Shown: in pieces, positions 1-7,266 of the stretch
Layout of the letters: the number at the start of each line of letters is the position of its first letter
Position numbering within the stretch: the stretch's first letter is position 1
Source: Pseudomonas sp.
Lineage (GTDB): Bacteria; Pseudomonadota; Gammaproteobacteria; Pseudomonadales; Pseudomonadaceae
Assembly (NCBI GenBank): GCA_003525045.1
Contig: DQGF01000348.1
Span: 1,150 to 8,638, forward strand
Length of the DNA: 7,489 nt
Direction: 5' to 3'
Notes under the pieces: generated by a model
Database searches by the model: none
Told to the model about the DNA's origin: nothing
The model's input: only the letters and a program-made list of their open reading frames with translations
Made by a program: the position numbers and the translations under genes

Positions 1-2213
1 ATGGTGAAACGGTTGATCTCCGCTTCACCCAGCAAGGTCGCCAGGGTGCCACCCAGGTCCTGCATCGACACGCCCATCTGTGCGGCTTTGGCGCGATCGA
101 TATCCACCACCACTTCGGGCTTGTCGAACGCCAGGTCGAGGTCGACGAAGGCGAACTTGCCGGATTCCAGCGCTCGTTTTTTCACCCGGTCGGTCACTTG
201 CAGCAGCGACTCGTAGTCGTTGGCGGAGTTGATGACAAACTGAAACGGCAGACCCTCGCCAGTGCCCGGCAGGGAGGGCAGGTTGAAGCCGAAAATCTGT
301 AGCCCCGGAATGCTTTCCAGTTTGCCCTGAACCTCGGGCAGGATCTGCATTTGCGTGCGGCTACGGTCGTTCCACGGTTTGAGCAGGAAACCGCCGATTC
401 CCGATTGCACGCCGTTGAAGCCATTGATCTGGAACGAGGAGTAGTACTCGGGAAACGCCTTGAAGATGGTGATGAACTCATCGGTGTAGGCGCTCAGGTA
501 GTCGAGGTTGGTCGGTTGCGGGGCATTGGCCATCATGAAGATGATGCCCTGATCTTCATCCGGTGCCAGTTCCGACTTGGTGAACTTGAGCAGTACCGGG
601 ATCAGGCACAGCACGATCACCGCGAACACCAGCACCACCGGCCGGGTGTTGAGCGTGCCGTGCAGCAGGCTCTGGTAACGGCGCTTGAGGCCTTCGAAAA
701 TCCGGTCCAGGCGATGGGCCAGGCCGCTGGGATTTTCATCGTGGCGCAGCAATAAGGCGCACATCATCGGTGACAGGGTCAGGGCGACGACTCCCGAGAT
801 CACCACCGCCCCGGCCAGGGTCAGGGCAAACTCCTTGAACAGCGCCCCGGTCAGCCCCGTCAGGAAGCCGATCGGCGCATAGACCGCCGCCAGGGTGATG
901 GTCATCGAGACCACCGGCATGGCGATTTCCCGGGCGCCTTCAATGGCCGCATCCAGCGGCGTCTTGCCTTCTTCGATGTGTCGGTGAATGTTTTCCACCA
1001 CGACGATGGCATCGTCCACCACCAGGCCGATGGCCAAGACCATCGCCAGCAGGGTCAGCAGGTTGATCGAGTAACCCATCATCTGCATGAAGAACATCAC
1101 ACCGATCATCGACAGCGGGATGGTGACCACCGGGATCACTACCGAACGCAGCGCACCGAGGAACAGGAACACCACCACGATGACGATCAGCACCGCTTCG
1201 AACAATGTTTTGATCACCTCGTTGATCGAGGCCTGGATGAACAGCGTGGCGTCGTAGGCGATTTCACCTTTGAGGTTCGGCGGCAGTTGGGCTTCCAGGT
1301 CCGGCATGATCTTGCGCACTTCCTTGATCACGTCCAGCGGGTTGGCGCCAGGCGTGGCCTTGATGCCGATGTACACCGAAGGCGTGCCGCCGAAGGAACT
1401 GATCGAGTCGTAGTTTTCCGCGCCCATCTCAACTCGCGCAACATCGCTGAGCAGCACGCGACTGTCGCCCTCGACCTTGAGCGGGATCGCGGCGAAGGCT
1501 TCAGCGGATTTGAGCTCGGTGTTGGCGTTGATGCTGGTGACGACGAATTCGCCTTTCACTTCGCCGGCAGCGGAGAGGAAGTTGTACTTGCGCACCGCAT
1601 CGGTCACGTCGCTGGCACTCAGGCCGAAACCGGCGAGCTTGACCGGGTCCAGCCACAGGCGCATGGCGAACACCTGGTTGCCGAGAATCTCGGCTTCGGC
1701 CATGCCCGGCAAGGTCGCCAGTTTTGGCTGGATGACCCGCGACAGGTAGTCGGTAATCTGCGGGTTGCTCAGCTCCTTGCTGAAAAAACTGATGTACATC
1801 AGCGCCGAGGCGTCGGCGGCTTCCTTGCTCAGTACCGGGTCTTCGGCGTCCTGGGGCAACTGGTTCTTCACCTCGTTGGCCTTGGCCAGGAGTTCGGTGA
1901 ACAAGCGGTCGCTGTTGGCGCCGATGCGCGCGTAGATTGAGATCACAGAGAAGTTCTGGCGGCTGACCGACGTCATGTAGTCGATACCCTCGGCGCTGGC
2001 CAGACTTTGTTGCATCGGTTGCGTGATGTAACCCTGGATGGTCTCGGCGTTGGCCCCGGGGTAAGCGGTGGTCACCGTGATCAGGGCGTTTTCCATTTGC
2101 GGATACTGGCGCAGCGGCAGCTTGCTCCAGGCCTGAAAGCCCAGCAGTACGATCAGCAGGCTGACCACGGTGGCGAGTACCGGGCGGCGGATGAACGGAT
2201 CAGTAAAAGCCAT
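1..2213 (-). CDS. mexW: RND efflux pump inner-membrane transporter, MexW-like (partial, C-terminus beyond window)
   Basis: This is a proton-driven drug exporter of the HAE1/AcrB family, the inner-membrane part of a tripartite pump. The frame is open from the ATG at 2213 to the window edge, giving 737 codons of a family usually about 1,020 long. The N-terminus MAFTDPFIRRPVLA is a typical RND start, followed by TM1 (about residues 10-28). The first porter domain runs to about residue 330. TM2-TM6 (about 335-490) contain GLVVDDAIVVVEN, whose Asp400-Asp401 pair matches the AcrB proton-relay Asp407/Asp408. TM7 is near 522-542, then the second porter domain begins. The relay lysine and TM8-TM12 lie outside the window. 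The SD AAGG sits 7 nt before ATG, 13 bp after the fusion-protein stop, so the two are co-transcribed. The mexW name rests on recalled similarity and gene order; the RND family call is near certain. Confidence 0.95.
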   Translation of the reverse strand, partial: MAFTDPFIRRPVLATVVSLLIVLLGFQAWSKLPLRQYPQMENALITVTTAYPGANAETIQGYITQPMQQSLASAEGIDYMTSVSRQNFSVISIYARIGANSDRLFTELLAKANEVKNQLPQDAEDPVLSKEAADASALMYISFFSKELSNPQITDYLSRVIQPKLATLPGMAEAEILGNQVFAMRLWLDPVKLAGFGLSASDVTDAVRKYNFLSAAGEVKGEFVVTSINANTELKSAEAFAAIPLKVEGDSRVLLSDVARVEMGAENYDSISSFGGTPSVYIGIKATPGANPLDVIKEVRKIMPDLEAQLPPNLKGEIAYDATLFIQASINEVIKTLFEAVLIVIVVVFLFLGALRSVVIPVVTIPLSMIGVMFFMQMMGYSINLLTLLAMVLAIGLVVDDAIVVVENIHRHIEEGKTPLDAAIEGAREIAMPVVSMTITLAAVYAPIGFLTGLTGALFKEFALTLAGAVVISGVVALTLSPMMCALLLRHDENPSGLAHRLDRIFEGLKRRYQSLLHGTLNTRPVVLVFAVIVLCLIPVLLKFTKSELAPDEDQGIIFMMANAPQPTNLDYLSAYTDEFITIFKAFPEYYSSFQINGFNGVQSGIGGFLLKPWNDRSRTQMQILPEVQGKLESIPGLQIFGFNLPSLPGTGEGLPFQFVINSANDYESLLQVTDRVKKRALESGKFAFVDLDLAFDKPEVVVDIDRAKAAQMGVSMQDLGGTLATLLGEAEINRFT

Positions 2214-2226
2214 GGGGGTACCTTGA

Positions 2227-3375
2227 TCAGTCAGCGCGAGGCTGACTGTTCTTCTCGGCTAGGGTCTTGTCGTCGCTGATGGCGATGTGCGCACCGTTAT
2301 CCAGTTTGATCTGGCCGGCCGAGACCACTTTTTCGCCGTTCTGCACGCCTTTGGTGATCATCACCAGCCCGTCGCGGCGTTCGCCGGTCTCGATGAAGCG
2401 CCGCTCGGCAATCAGAATCGGCTGGCCTTTGTCGTCTTTTTCAAGGCTGCCGTCTTCGGCTTTTTTCTCTGCGACGACATAAAGCGAGTTGCCATAGAGC
2501 GTGTAGGTGATCGCGCTTTCCGGCACGACGATGCGCGGTTGAGGGTCGGGCAGCATGACCTGGAGGCTGGCGAACATGCCTGGCAGTAGCTTGCCATCGG
2601 GGTTGGCCAGGGTCGCGCGGACCTGCATGTTGCGCGTGCTGCTCTCGAGTTTCGGATTGATCGCGCTGATGGTGCCGGGGAAGGTCTGCGCCGGGTAGGC
2701 CGCGACGATGATTTCAACCGGTTGGCCGATGGCGATTTTCGGCACCGACTGCTCGGGCACGAAAAAGTCGACGTAGAGACTGCTGAGGTCTTGCAAGGTG
2801 GCAATCATGGTACCGCTGGCAAGATAGTCGCCAACGTCTACCTGACGAATGCCGATGGTCCCGCTGAAGGGCGCGACGATGCTTTTTTTGCCGAGCGCTG
2901 CCTTGAGTTGATTGACCGTGGCCTTGCTCTTTTTCAGCACCGCCGAAAGTCGGTCGAATTCGCCTTTGGAAATGGCCTGGCTGCCTACCAGTTGACTACC
3001 GCGACCGTAATCGAGCTGGGCAAGCCCGAGGTCGGCCAGGGCGGTTTCGAGCAAGGCACTTTCCACGGCGCTGTCGAGTCGCAGGAGTGGTTGACCGGCC
3101 TTGACCTTTTGCCCTGACTCGAACTGCAAATCGATGACGGTGCCGTCTGTCTCAAGGCTCAGGTCCACGCCTTGCAGCGCCGTGAGTGTGCCAACGGTAG
3201 GCAGTCGGGCTTGCCAGGGCCGTTCGATGGCAGTGGCCACAGCGACGCTGATCGGCGGTTTCGGCGTGGAGAAGCCTTGAATCATCGTGTAGATAGAGAA
3301 GGCTTTGTAGCCGGCCAGGACCAGCACGATCAGCAGAACAACACCCAACATGATCAGCATGCGGCGACGCAGCAT
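2227..3375 (-). CDS. mexV: RND efflux membrane-fusion (periplasmic adaptor) protein, MexV-like
   Basis: This 382-residue adaptor would link the adjacent RND pump to an outer-membrane channel. An uncleaved N-terminal membrane anchor spans about residues 6-28 and has no lipobox cysteine, unlike MexA or AcrA. The first lipoyl half-motif is around 78-101 (DGTVIDLQFESGQKVKAGQ). A short alpha-hairpin spans about 103-160, and the second lipoyl half about 164-195 (SIVAPFSGTIGIRQVDVGD). A beta-barrel spans about 200-275, including PGTISAINPKLESSTRNM, and a membrane-proximal domain follows. I chose the ATG at 3375 because AAGGA lies 9 nt upstream and the hydrophobic anchor begins at once. The frame extends to a GTG at 3453, but that adds 26 residues unlike a signal. 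P. aeruginosa MexV is of similar size (about 376 residues, from memory). The symbol is less certain than the family. Confidence 0.94.
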   Translation of the reverse strand: MLRRRMLIMLGVVLLIVLVLAGYKAFSIYTMIQGFSTPKPPISVAVATAIERPWQARLPTVGTLTALQGVDLSLETDGTVIDLQFESGQKVKAGQPLLRLDSAVESALLETALADLGLAQLDYGRGSQLVGSQAISKGEFDRLSAVLKKSKATVNQLKAALGKKSIVAPFSGTIGIRQVDVGDYLASGTMIATLQDLSSLYVDFFVPEQSVPKIAIGQPVEIIVAAYPAQTFPGTISAINPKLESSTRNMQVRATLANPDGKLLPGMFASLQVMLPDPQPRIVVPESAITYTLYGNSLYVVAEKKAEDGSLEKDDKGQPILIAERRFIETGERRDGLVMITKGVQNGEKVVSAGQIKLDNGAHIAISDDKTLAEKNSQPRAD

Positions 3376-3416
3376 ATTTCCACTTCCTTGGAGAAAATCA
3401 GGTGAGACAGTCGGGA

Positions 3417-3446
3417 ACATTACTCCGAGTGCGGTGCGTATTCCAA
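3417..3446 (-). promoter_or_regulatory. Weak candidate promoter for the efflux operon
   Basis: Reading the minus strand, TTGGAA (3441-3446) and TAATGT (3417-3422) are separated by 18 bp and lie about 42-70 bp upstream of the fusion-protein ATG at 3375. The -35 matches 4 of 6 consensus positions and the -10 only 3 of 6. I see no convincing operator palindrome nearby. Some promoter must exist in this gap, because a terminator-like hairpin and REPIN separate it from the upstream operon. Confidence 0.2.
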
Positions 3447-3493
3447 CTGGCACTTCTTACAGGCGAGAACGCAATGCACCGAACATAAAAACC

Positions 3494-3573
3494 GTGGCGA
3501 GGGAGCTTGCTCCCGCTGGACTGCGTAGCAGTCCCATTTTTTAGGGCCGCTGCGCCGCCCCGCGGGAGCAAGG
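3494..3573. repeat. REPIN-like inverted pair of REP palindromes (GAGGGAGCTTGCTCCC class)
   Basis: The unit begins GTGGCGAGGGAGCTTGCTCCCGC. GGGAGC-TT-GCTCCC (3501-3514) is a perfect palindrome. The segment CTTGCTCCCGC (3506-3516) recurs inverted as GCGGGAGCAAG (3562-3572), giving the two-ended REPIN layout. Between them lie GGACTGC-GTA-GCAGTCC (3518-3534), a perfect 7-bp hairpin, and GGGCCGC-TGC-GCCGCCC (3544-3560), a hairpin with one mismatch. Such elements are common between genes in fluorescent pseudomonads and are spread by RAYT transposases. No RAYT gene is in the window. Confidence 0.8.
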
Positions 3574-3580
3574 TAAATCA

Positions 3581-3597
3581 ACCACCGGGAAGGTGGT
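3581..3597 (-). terminator. Hairpin terminator at the end of the di-heme/imelysin/DUF1513 operon
   Basis: The plus-strand sequence is ACCACC-GGGAA-GGTGGT, a perfect 6-bp stem with a 5-nt loop, starting 2 nt after the DUF1513 TGA. On the minus strand it is followed by TTGATTT, a weak U-tract. Its position directly after the stop fits an intrinsic terminator, though the stem is short and the tract imperfect. The REPIN beyond it may add mRNA 3'-end protection. Confidence 0.5.
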
Positions 3598-3598
3598 G

Positions 3599-4711
3599 TC
3601 AGATCAGATGAAGGTGGTTGTCCCAGAGCCCCGCTGGCAGGTCGAGCGGTTTTGCAATCAAATCCGTCTGACGGCAATCGTAGTACCGGCATCGCCCTTG
3701 CCCCGAGGTCACGACAAAACCATCGGCCACCGCACCGACCCCGGCGCAATCGGGGAGCGGCGCATCCAGGCGTACCTCACCGCTGTCCAGGTCCCAGATG
3801 AAAAACCGGTTGCCCCGTGGCGCAGTCAAGGCGACCAGCCGCAACTCGCTGTGAACCGCGACACTGGCGGTGTAATGCCCCATCGCCTGCAACTGATGCT
3901 CAGGCACCGGGAAGGCCACGAACGGCTGCCCCGGTCGCTTGATCGCCAGCAGCTCCGACGACTCGTGGGACGGCCCCATAAACTGCTGGCCGGCGACAAT
4001 GGTGCCGTCGCTGGCGATCCCCAGATGGCGCACGCTGTTCATCTGCTGGGCGAGGGTTTCCTTGCTCAGCAGGGTGCCATCGCGTTGCATCAGGACCAGG
4101 CTCGGTTCCATGGCATTGAGGTTCATCTCGACCCGGCTTTCGGCCTCGGTGCGAATGCCGCCGTTGGCGACCACCAGGGTTTCACCATCGGGCATCCACG
4201 ACACCTGATGCGGGCCGACGCCGTGGGTGGAGATCTCGCCGCTGTGGATAAGTCGCTCATCTTCGAACTTATACACACCCAGCAAGCCACGACCCGGATC
4301 GCTGGTGTCGTTCTCGGTGGCGTACAGCCAGTCGCCGCTGTGGTGAATCACCGCGTGACCGTAGAAGTGCCGGTTCGGCTGTGAGACCACGGTTTGCAGC
4401 AGCGTGCCGTCCCGCAGGTCGATCAGGTAACTCTCGGTGCCCGGACGCCGGGCGACGAACAGTGCAATCGGCAGTGTCGGATGGTTGATGATGTCGTGGC
4501 AGCGTTGGCCGACCCGGGTGGTGAACACCCGGGTGCCGTCCAGCCGATAACCGACGGCGTAGTGCTTGCCGTCGCCATCGTCCCGCGCCGAAAGCAGCAG
4601 CGGGCTCTTGTCCTTTTGTTTGAACAGCGTCCAGCCGCCCAGTGTCACTGCTCCCAGCAGCAAACTACCTAACGTCAGGGCCTGGCGTCGCAGCATGGCA
4701 GTCGCCCTCAT
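3599..4711 (-). CDS. DUF1513 family exported beta-propeller protein (likely Tat substrate)
   Basis: The 370-residue product matches the DUF1513 (PF07433) family, whose biochemical role is not established. The N-terminus has a twin-arginine start, LRRQALTLG at residues 7-15, then a hydrophobic stretch to about 30. No clear AxA cleavage site follows, so it may stay anchored. The rest reads as a seven-bladed propeller: blade-like segments start near residues 72, 119, 168, 229, 279, 322 and 366, mostly at a histidine, and several continue with a PDG/SDG turn (SWMPDGETLVVANGG). Its ATG overlaps the preceding imelysin TGA by one base (TGATG), implying translational coupling. The first ATG has GGTGA 3 nt upstream. 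A second ATG at 4696 (MLRRQ...) has GAGG about 9 nt upstream and may be the true start. Context suggests work with the periplasmic imelysin and di-heme protein; the function is inferred. Confidence 0.9.
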   Translation of the reverse strand: MRATAMLRRQALTLGSLLLGAVTLGGWTLFKQKDKSPLLLSARDDGDGKHYAVGYRLDGTRVFTTRVGQRCHDIINHPTLPIALFVARRPGTESYLIDLRDGTLLQTVVSQPNRHFYGHAVIHHSGDWLYATENDTSDPGRGLLGVYKFEDERLIHSGEISTHGVGPHQVSWMPDGETLVVANGGIRTEAESRVEMNLNAMEPSLVLMQRDGTLLSKETLAQQMNSVRHLGIASDGTIVAGQQFMGPSHESSELLAIKRPGQPFVAFPVPEHQLQAMGHYTASVAVHSELRLVALTAPRGNRFFIWDLDSGEVRLDAPLPDCAGVGAVADGFVVTSGQGRCRYYDCRQTDLIAKPLDLPAGLWDNHLHLI

Positions 4712-5775
4712 CAGTCACCGTCGTTGGCGTTGAAGCCCAATTGGATGCCCAGCGCCTTGGCCAGTTCGCCTTCATGCAGGCGGTGGACGACGTTGAGGCT
4801 GTCATAGATGTCGTTGAGTTGCTGGCGACCGGCATCGTCGTTGAGCATTTCGGTCAACGAACGCTGATTGCTGGCGAACAGTTTCAGGGACGCGGCGTAA
4901 GCGGCGTCGATCTTGTCGGCCAAGGGTTTGTGTTCGCTCGGCAACAGGCCGCGCAGGCCTTTGTTGTCGACCCCTTCCCACACGGTTTTCGCGGCCGCGA
5001 GACTGACTTCGAGGCCAGTGAGGGAAGACTGGCTGCGCCACGCATCGGCCTGGAACGGTTGCGGCACGCCTTTGCTCTGGCGGCCCATCGGCGTGCCGAG
5101 TTTTTTCTTCAGGCTGTCGAGGGCGGTGACTTGCACCCGCAGCAAATCGGCAATGGCTTCGTGGGAATCGGCGTAGCGCTGGTTCGGGAACTTGCTCATC
5201 TGCGCGAGCATGCCATCGGTGTTGTTCCAGCCTTTGAGAATATCTTCGGCTAATTGTTTCTGACGCTCGCCTATCGCGATCAGCAGCGGGCAGTACCTGG
5301 CTTTCTGTGCATCGTTGGCCACGTCTGGCTTGCTGTCGAACAGGATGTATTCGTAGGCGGAGAGGCCTTGAACCACAACGCTGGATTTGGCCAGTGCCGC
5401 GGCATCGATCTGCGGCTGGGCGCTGACCAGTTGCTCGACCTGACGGCCGACCAGGTTTTTCTTGTCCGGCCAGAACTGTACTTGCCAGGCGCGATTGCCC
5501 TCGGCCAGCGGCCCGATCAGCAGCGGTTGCAGTTCGGCCCAGGCCTTCTGTGAATGCAGGAAGTCGGCGCGGGCGGTGTTGAGGTCTGCCTTGCCTTCGC
5601 AGTAGGCCAGGGCACTGACGGCCAGCTGGCGGTCGGCATCGACCCAGCGCGTGTAGGTCGGCAGGATCACTGACTTGGCGATGGCCGCCGAGGTGACGGC
5701 TTGCGGGTCCTGCGGCGAACAGGCGCCCAGGGCTAACGCGGCAAGGCTGGTGAACAACAATTTGGGACGGAACAT
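4711..5775 (-). CDS. Imelysin family (peptidase M75-like) lipoprotein, iron-uptake associated
   Basis: The 354-residue product belongs to the imelysin family (PF09375), which includes EfeO, IrpA and insulin-cleaving ICMP-like proteins and is generally tied to bacterial iron uptake rather than proven proteolysis. A signal peptide ends in the lipobox LGAC (16-19), so Cys19 should be lipidated. Ser at +2 predicts sorting to the outer membrane. Family features include the FWPDKKN segment (101-107), a mainly helical body, and the C-terminal GFNANDGD. The family GxHxxE motif reads G137-L-S-A-Y-E142 here, with serine in place of histidine. Cys59 and Cys162 could form a disulfide. The SD GGGAG lies 6 nt before the ATG at 5775. 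The gene starts 27 bp after the di-heme stop and overlaps the DUF1513 start. I see no catalytic protease motif that would support peptidase activity. Confidence 0.94.
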   Translation of the reverse strand: MFRPKLLFTSLAALALGACSPQDPQAVTSAAIAKSVILPTYTRWVDADRQLAVSALAYCEGKADLNTARADFLHSQKAWAELQPLLIGPLAEGNRAWQVQFWPDKKNLVGRQVEQLVSAQPQIDAAALAKSSVVVQGLSAYEYILFDSKPDVANDAQKARYCPLLIAIGERQKQLAEDILKGWNNTDGMLAQMSKFPNQRYADSHEAIADLLRVQVTALDSLKKKLGTPMGRQSKGVPQPFQADAWRSQSSLTGLEVSLAAAKTVWEGVDNKGLRGLLPSEHKPLADKIDAAYAASLKLFASNQRSLTEMLNDDAGRQQLNDIYDSLNVVHRLHEGELAKALGIQLGFNANDGD

Positions 5776-5802
5776 GTCGGGCTCCCGCTTATGGGGTGAG
5801 TA

Positions 5803-7230
5803 TCAAAGGGAATTCAAAAACGCCAGCAACGCAGCGCGCTGCTCGGCATTGAAAGACAAAACCTGTTGCTGCGCCGCTTGTGCTTCGCCGCCATGCCAGA
5901 GCACGGCTTCGAGCAGGTTGCGGGCGCGGCCATCATGCAAAAACCGGGTGTGGCCACTGACTGCCTGCGTCAGGCCGATGCCCCACAACGGCGGGGTGCG
6001 CCAGTCGCGGCCACCGGCCTGGAATTCGCTGCGGTTGTCGGCCAAGCCGTCGCCCATGTCATGCAGCAACAGATCGCTGTACGGGCGAATCACTTGATTG
6101 GCCAGTTCAGGTTCGGCGGCGTTGGCGGCGGTGGTGTACTTGGGGGTGTGACAGGACTGGCAGCCGGCCTGGAAAAACAGATTCTTGCCGGCCAGCACTT
6201 CAGGCGTGCCGACATCGCGGCGCGCCGGTACGGCGAGGTTACGGCTATAGAACAGCACCAGGCGCAGGATGTTATCGCTGACTTCCGGCTCGCCTTCCGG
6301 GCCATTGCCATTGGGCGCCTGCTTGCAAGCGGTTTGCCCGTCGGTGCAGTCATCGACACGGCGCAGACTGGTGGTGAGGCCCATGTCGCCGGAAAACGCG
6401 TGGACATTCTGTTGGTTGAGGTTCGGTTGCCCGGCCTTCCAGCCAAAGCGCCCGAGGACGGTCTTCTGCTGTACGTCATCCCAGACCCGGTTCGGGCGCC
6501 CGGCGATGCCATTTTTTTCGCGGGCCTGAGCCTCGGCATTGGCCAGGATCGCCTCGTCGGGAATCGCTTCGAGCAAGCCCAGGCCAATCATCGGTGGCGC
6601 AACCCGGGCCGAAAAACGCGTGTCGGGATGCATCGGTCCGTAGCCGAGCTGGGTGATCTGCAATGTCGGTTTGCGCAATTCGACTTCGGTGCCGTCCTTG
6701 AAGCGAATCGGCACCGGCGTGTAATCGACCCGCACCTTGCCTTCCGGGACGACACCAGGCACGGCCATGTCCTGGAGTTGCCCGCCGTAGACCGGTTCCG
6801 GCACCACGCCGAGCTGCTCGATGACCTTGGCATAGGCCGGCGCATCGGGAATCGACAGGCGCACCAGCATCGACACGGCATTTGGCGCGTCAGGCGTGGG
6901 CGGATGACCGCGACCGTCTTTGATGTGGCAGTTCTGGCAGGCGTTAGTGTTGAACAACGGCCCGAGCCCATCCCGGGCGGTGGTGGTCGACGGGGCGATC
7001 ACCCAGGGGTTGCGAAAGAAGCTGTTGCCGACGCTGAAGTCCACGCGCCGGGAGGGCGGCAGGTTGGCGGAGGGCAGGGAGAATGCGTTCTGATCGGTCT
7101 TGCGCACGGTAGCGCTGCCACCGGACCGGGCTTCGCCGGGTTCGGCCTGGGTAAACATCGGGGCGTCATCGCAGGCACTCAGGCCCAGGGCCAGCAACAG
7201 TGCGGACAAGCGAAGAGGCAGCGAGGGCAT
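5803..7230 (-). CDS. Di-heme c-type cytochrome lipoprotein, DUF1111/DHOR family (thiol-oxidoreductase-like, MauG/peroxidase-related)
   Basis: The 475-residue product is a di-heme oxidoreductase-like protein (DUF1111/DHOR, PF06537), related to the CCP/MauG peroxidases. A lipoprotein signal ends at LSAC with Cys20, and Asp follows at +2 and +3. Heme c sites are C98-Q-N-C-H102 and C357-Q-S-C-H361. C-terminal signatures LLLHDMGDGLAD (387-398), RTPPLWG (411-417) and FLHDGRA (430-436) parallel the RTP...HDG region of CCP/MauG proteins. Asp +2/+3 after the lipid cysteine is an inner-membrane retention signal in E. coli; Pseudomonas rules differ, so the target membrane is uncertain. Two extra cysteines, Cys295 and Cys302, could form a disulfide. 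The ATG at 7230 has AGGA 6 nt upstream. The frame extends to a TTG at 7266, but that overlaps the candidate promoter. It is the first gene of the operon, and its substrate is unknown. Confidence 0.94.
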   Translation of the reverse strand: MPSLPLRLSALLLALGLSACDDAPMFTQAEPGEARSGGSATVRKTDQNAFSLPSANLPPSRRVDFSVGNSFFRNPWVIAPSTTTARDGLGPLFNTNACQNCHIKDGRGHPPTPDAPNAVSMLVRLSIPDAPAYAKVIEQLGVVPEPVYGGQLQDMAVPGVVPEGKVRVDYTPVPIRFKDGTEVELRKPTLQITQLGYGPMHPDTRFSARVAPPMIGLGLLEAIPDEAILANAEAQAREKNGIAGRPNRVWDDVQQKTVLGRFGWKAGQPNLNQQNVHAFSGDMGLTTSLRRVDDCTDGQTACKQAPNGNGPEGEPEVSDNILRLVLFYSRNLAVPARRDVGTPEVLAGKNLFFQAGCQSCHTPKYTTAANAAEPELANQVIRPYSDLLLHDMGDGLADNRSEFQAGGRDWRTPPLWGIGLTQAVSGHTRFLHDGRARNLLEAVLWHGGEAQAAQQQVLSFNAEQRAALLAFLNSL

Positions 7231-7266
7231 CAGAGATCCTGCAAGACGAGCAAAACAAGGGCGCAA

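Noticed and set aside
978..1940. 320-codon open frame on the plus strand opposite the RND pump
   Set aside because: The translation is an implausible His/Asp/Gln/Arg-rich string mirroring the hydrophobic pump frame. It has no recognisable domain.
3376..3453. N-terminal extension of the fusion protein from a GTG at 3453
   Set aside because: The extra 26 residues are not signal-like and would run through the likely promoter. The ATG at 3375 has a good SD and starts directly at the membrane anchor.
3420..3749. 109-codon minus-strand frame spanning the intergenic REPIN
   Set aside because: It reads through REP palindromes and the end of the DUF1513 gene in another frame, with no SD or known motif.
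3593..4384. 263-codon plus-strand frame opposite the DUF1513 gene
   Set aside because: It is antisense to a gene with clear propeller repeats and a Tat signal. No SD-supported start or family motif was seen.
4642..5253. 203-codon plus-strand frame opposite the imelysin gene
   Set aside because: It crosses the imelysin/DUF1513 junction in antisense, and its composition is typical of a shadow frame.
7231..7266. N-terminal extension of the di-heme protein from a TTG at 7266
   Set aside because: It would put 12 residues before a complete lipoprotein signal. The ATG at 7230 has AGGA at 6 nt, and the TTG abuts the candidate -10.
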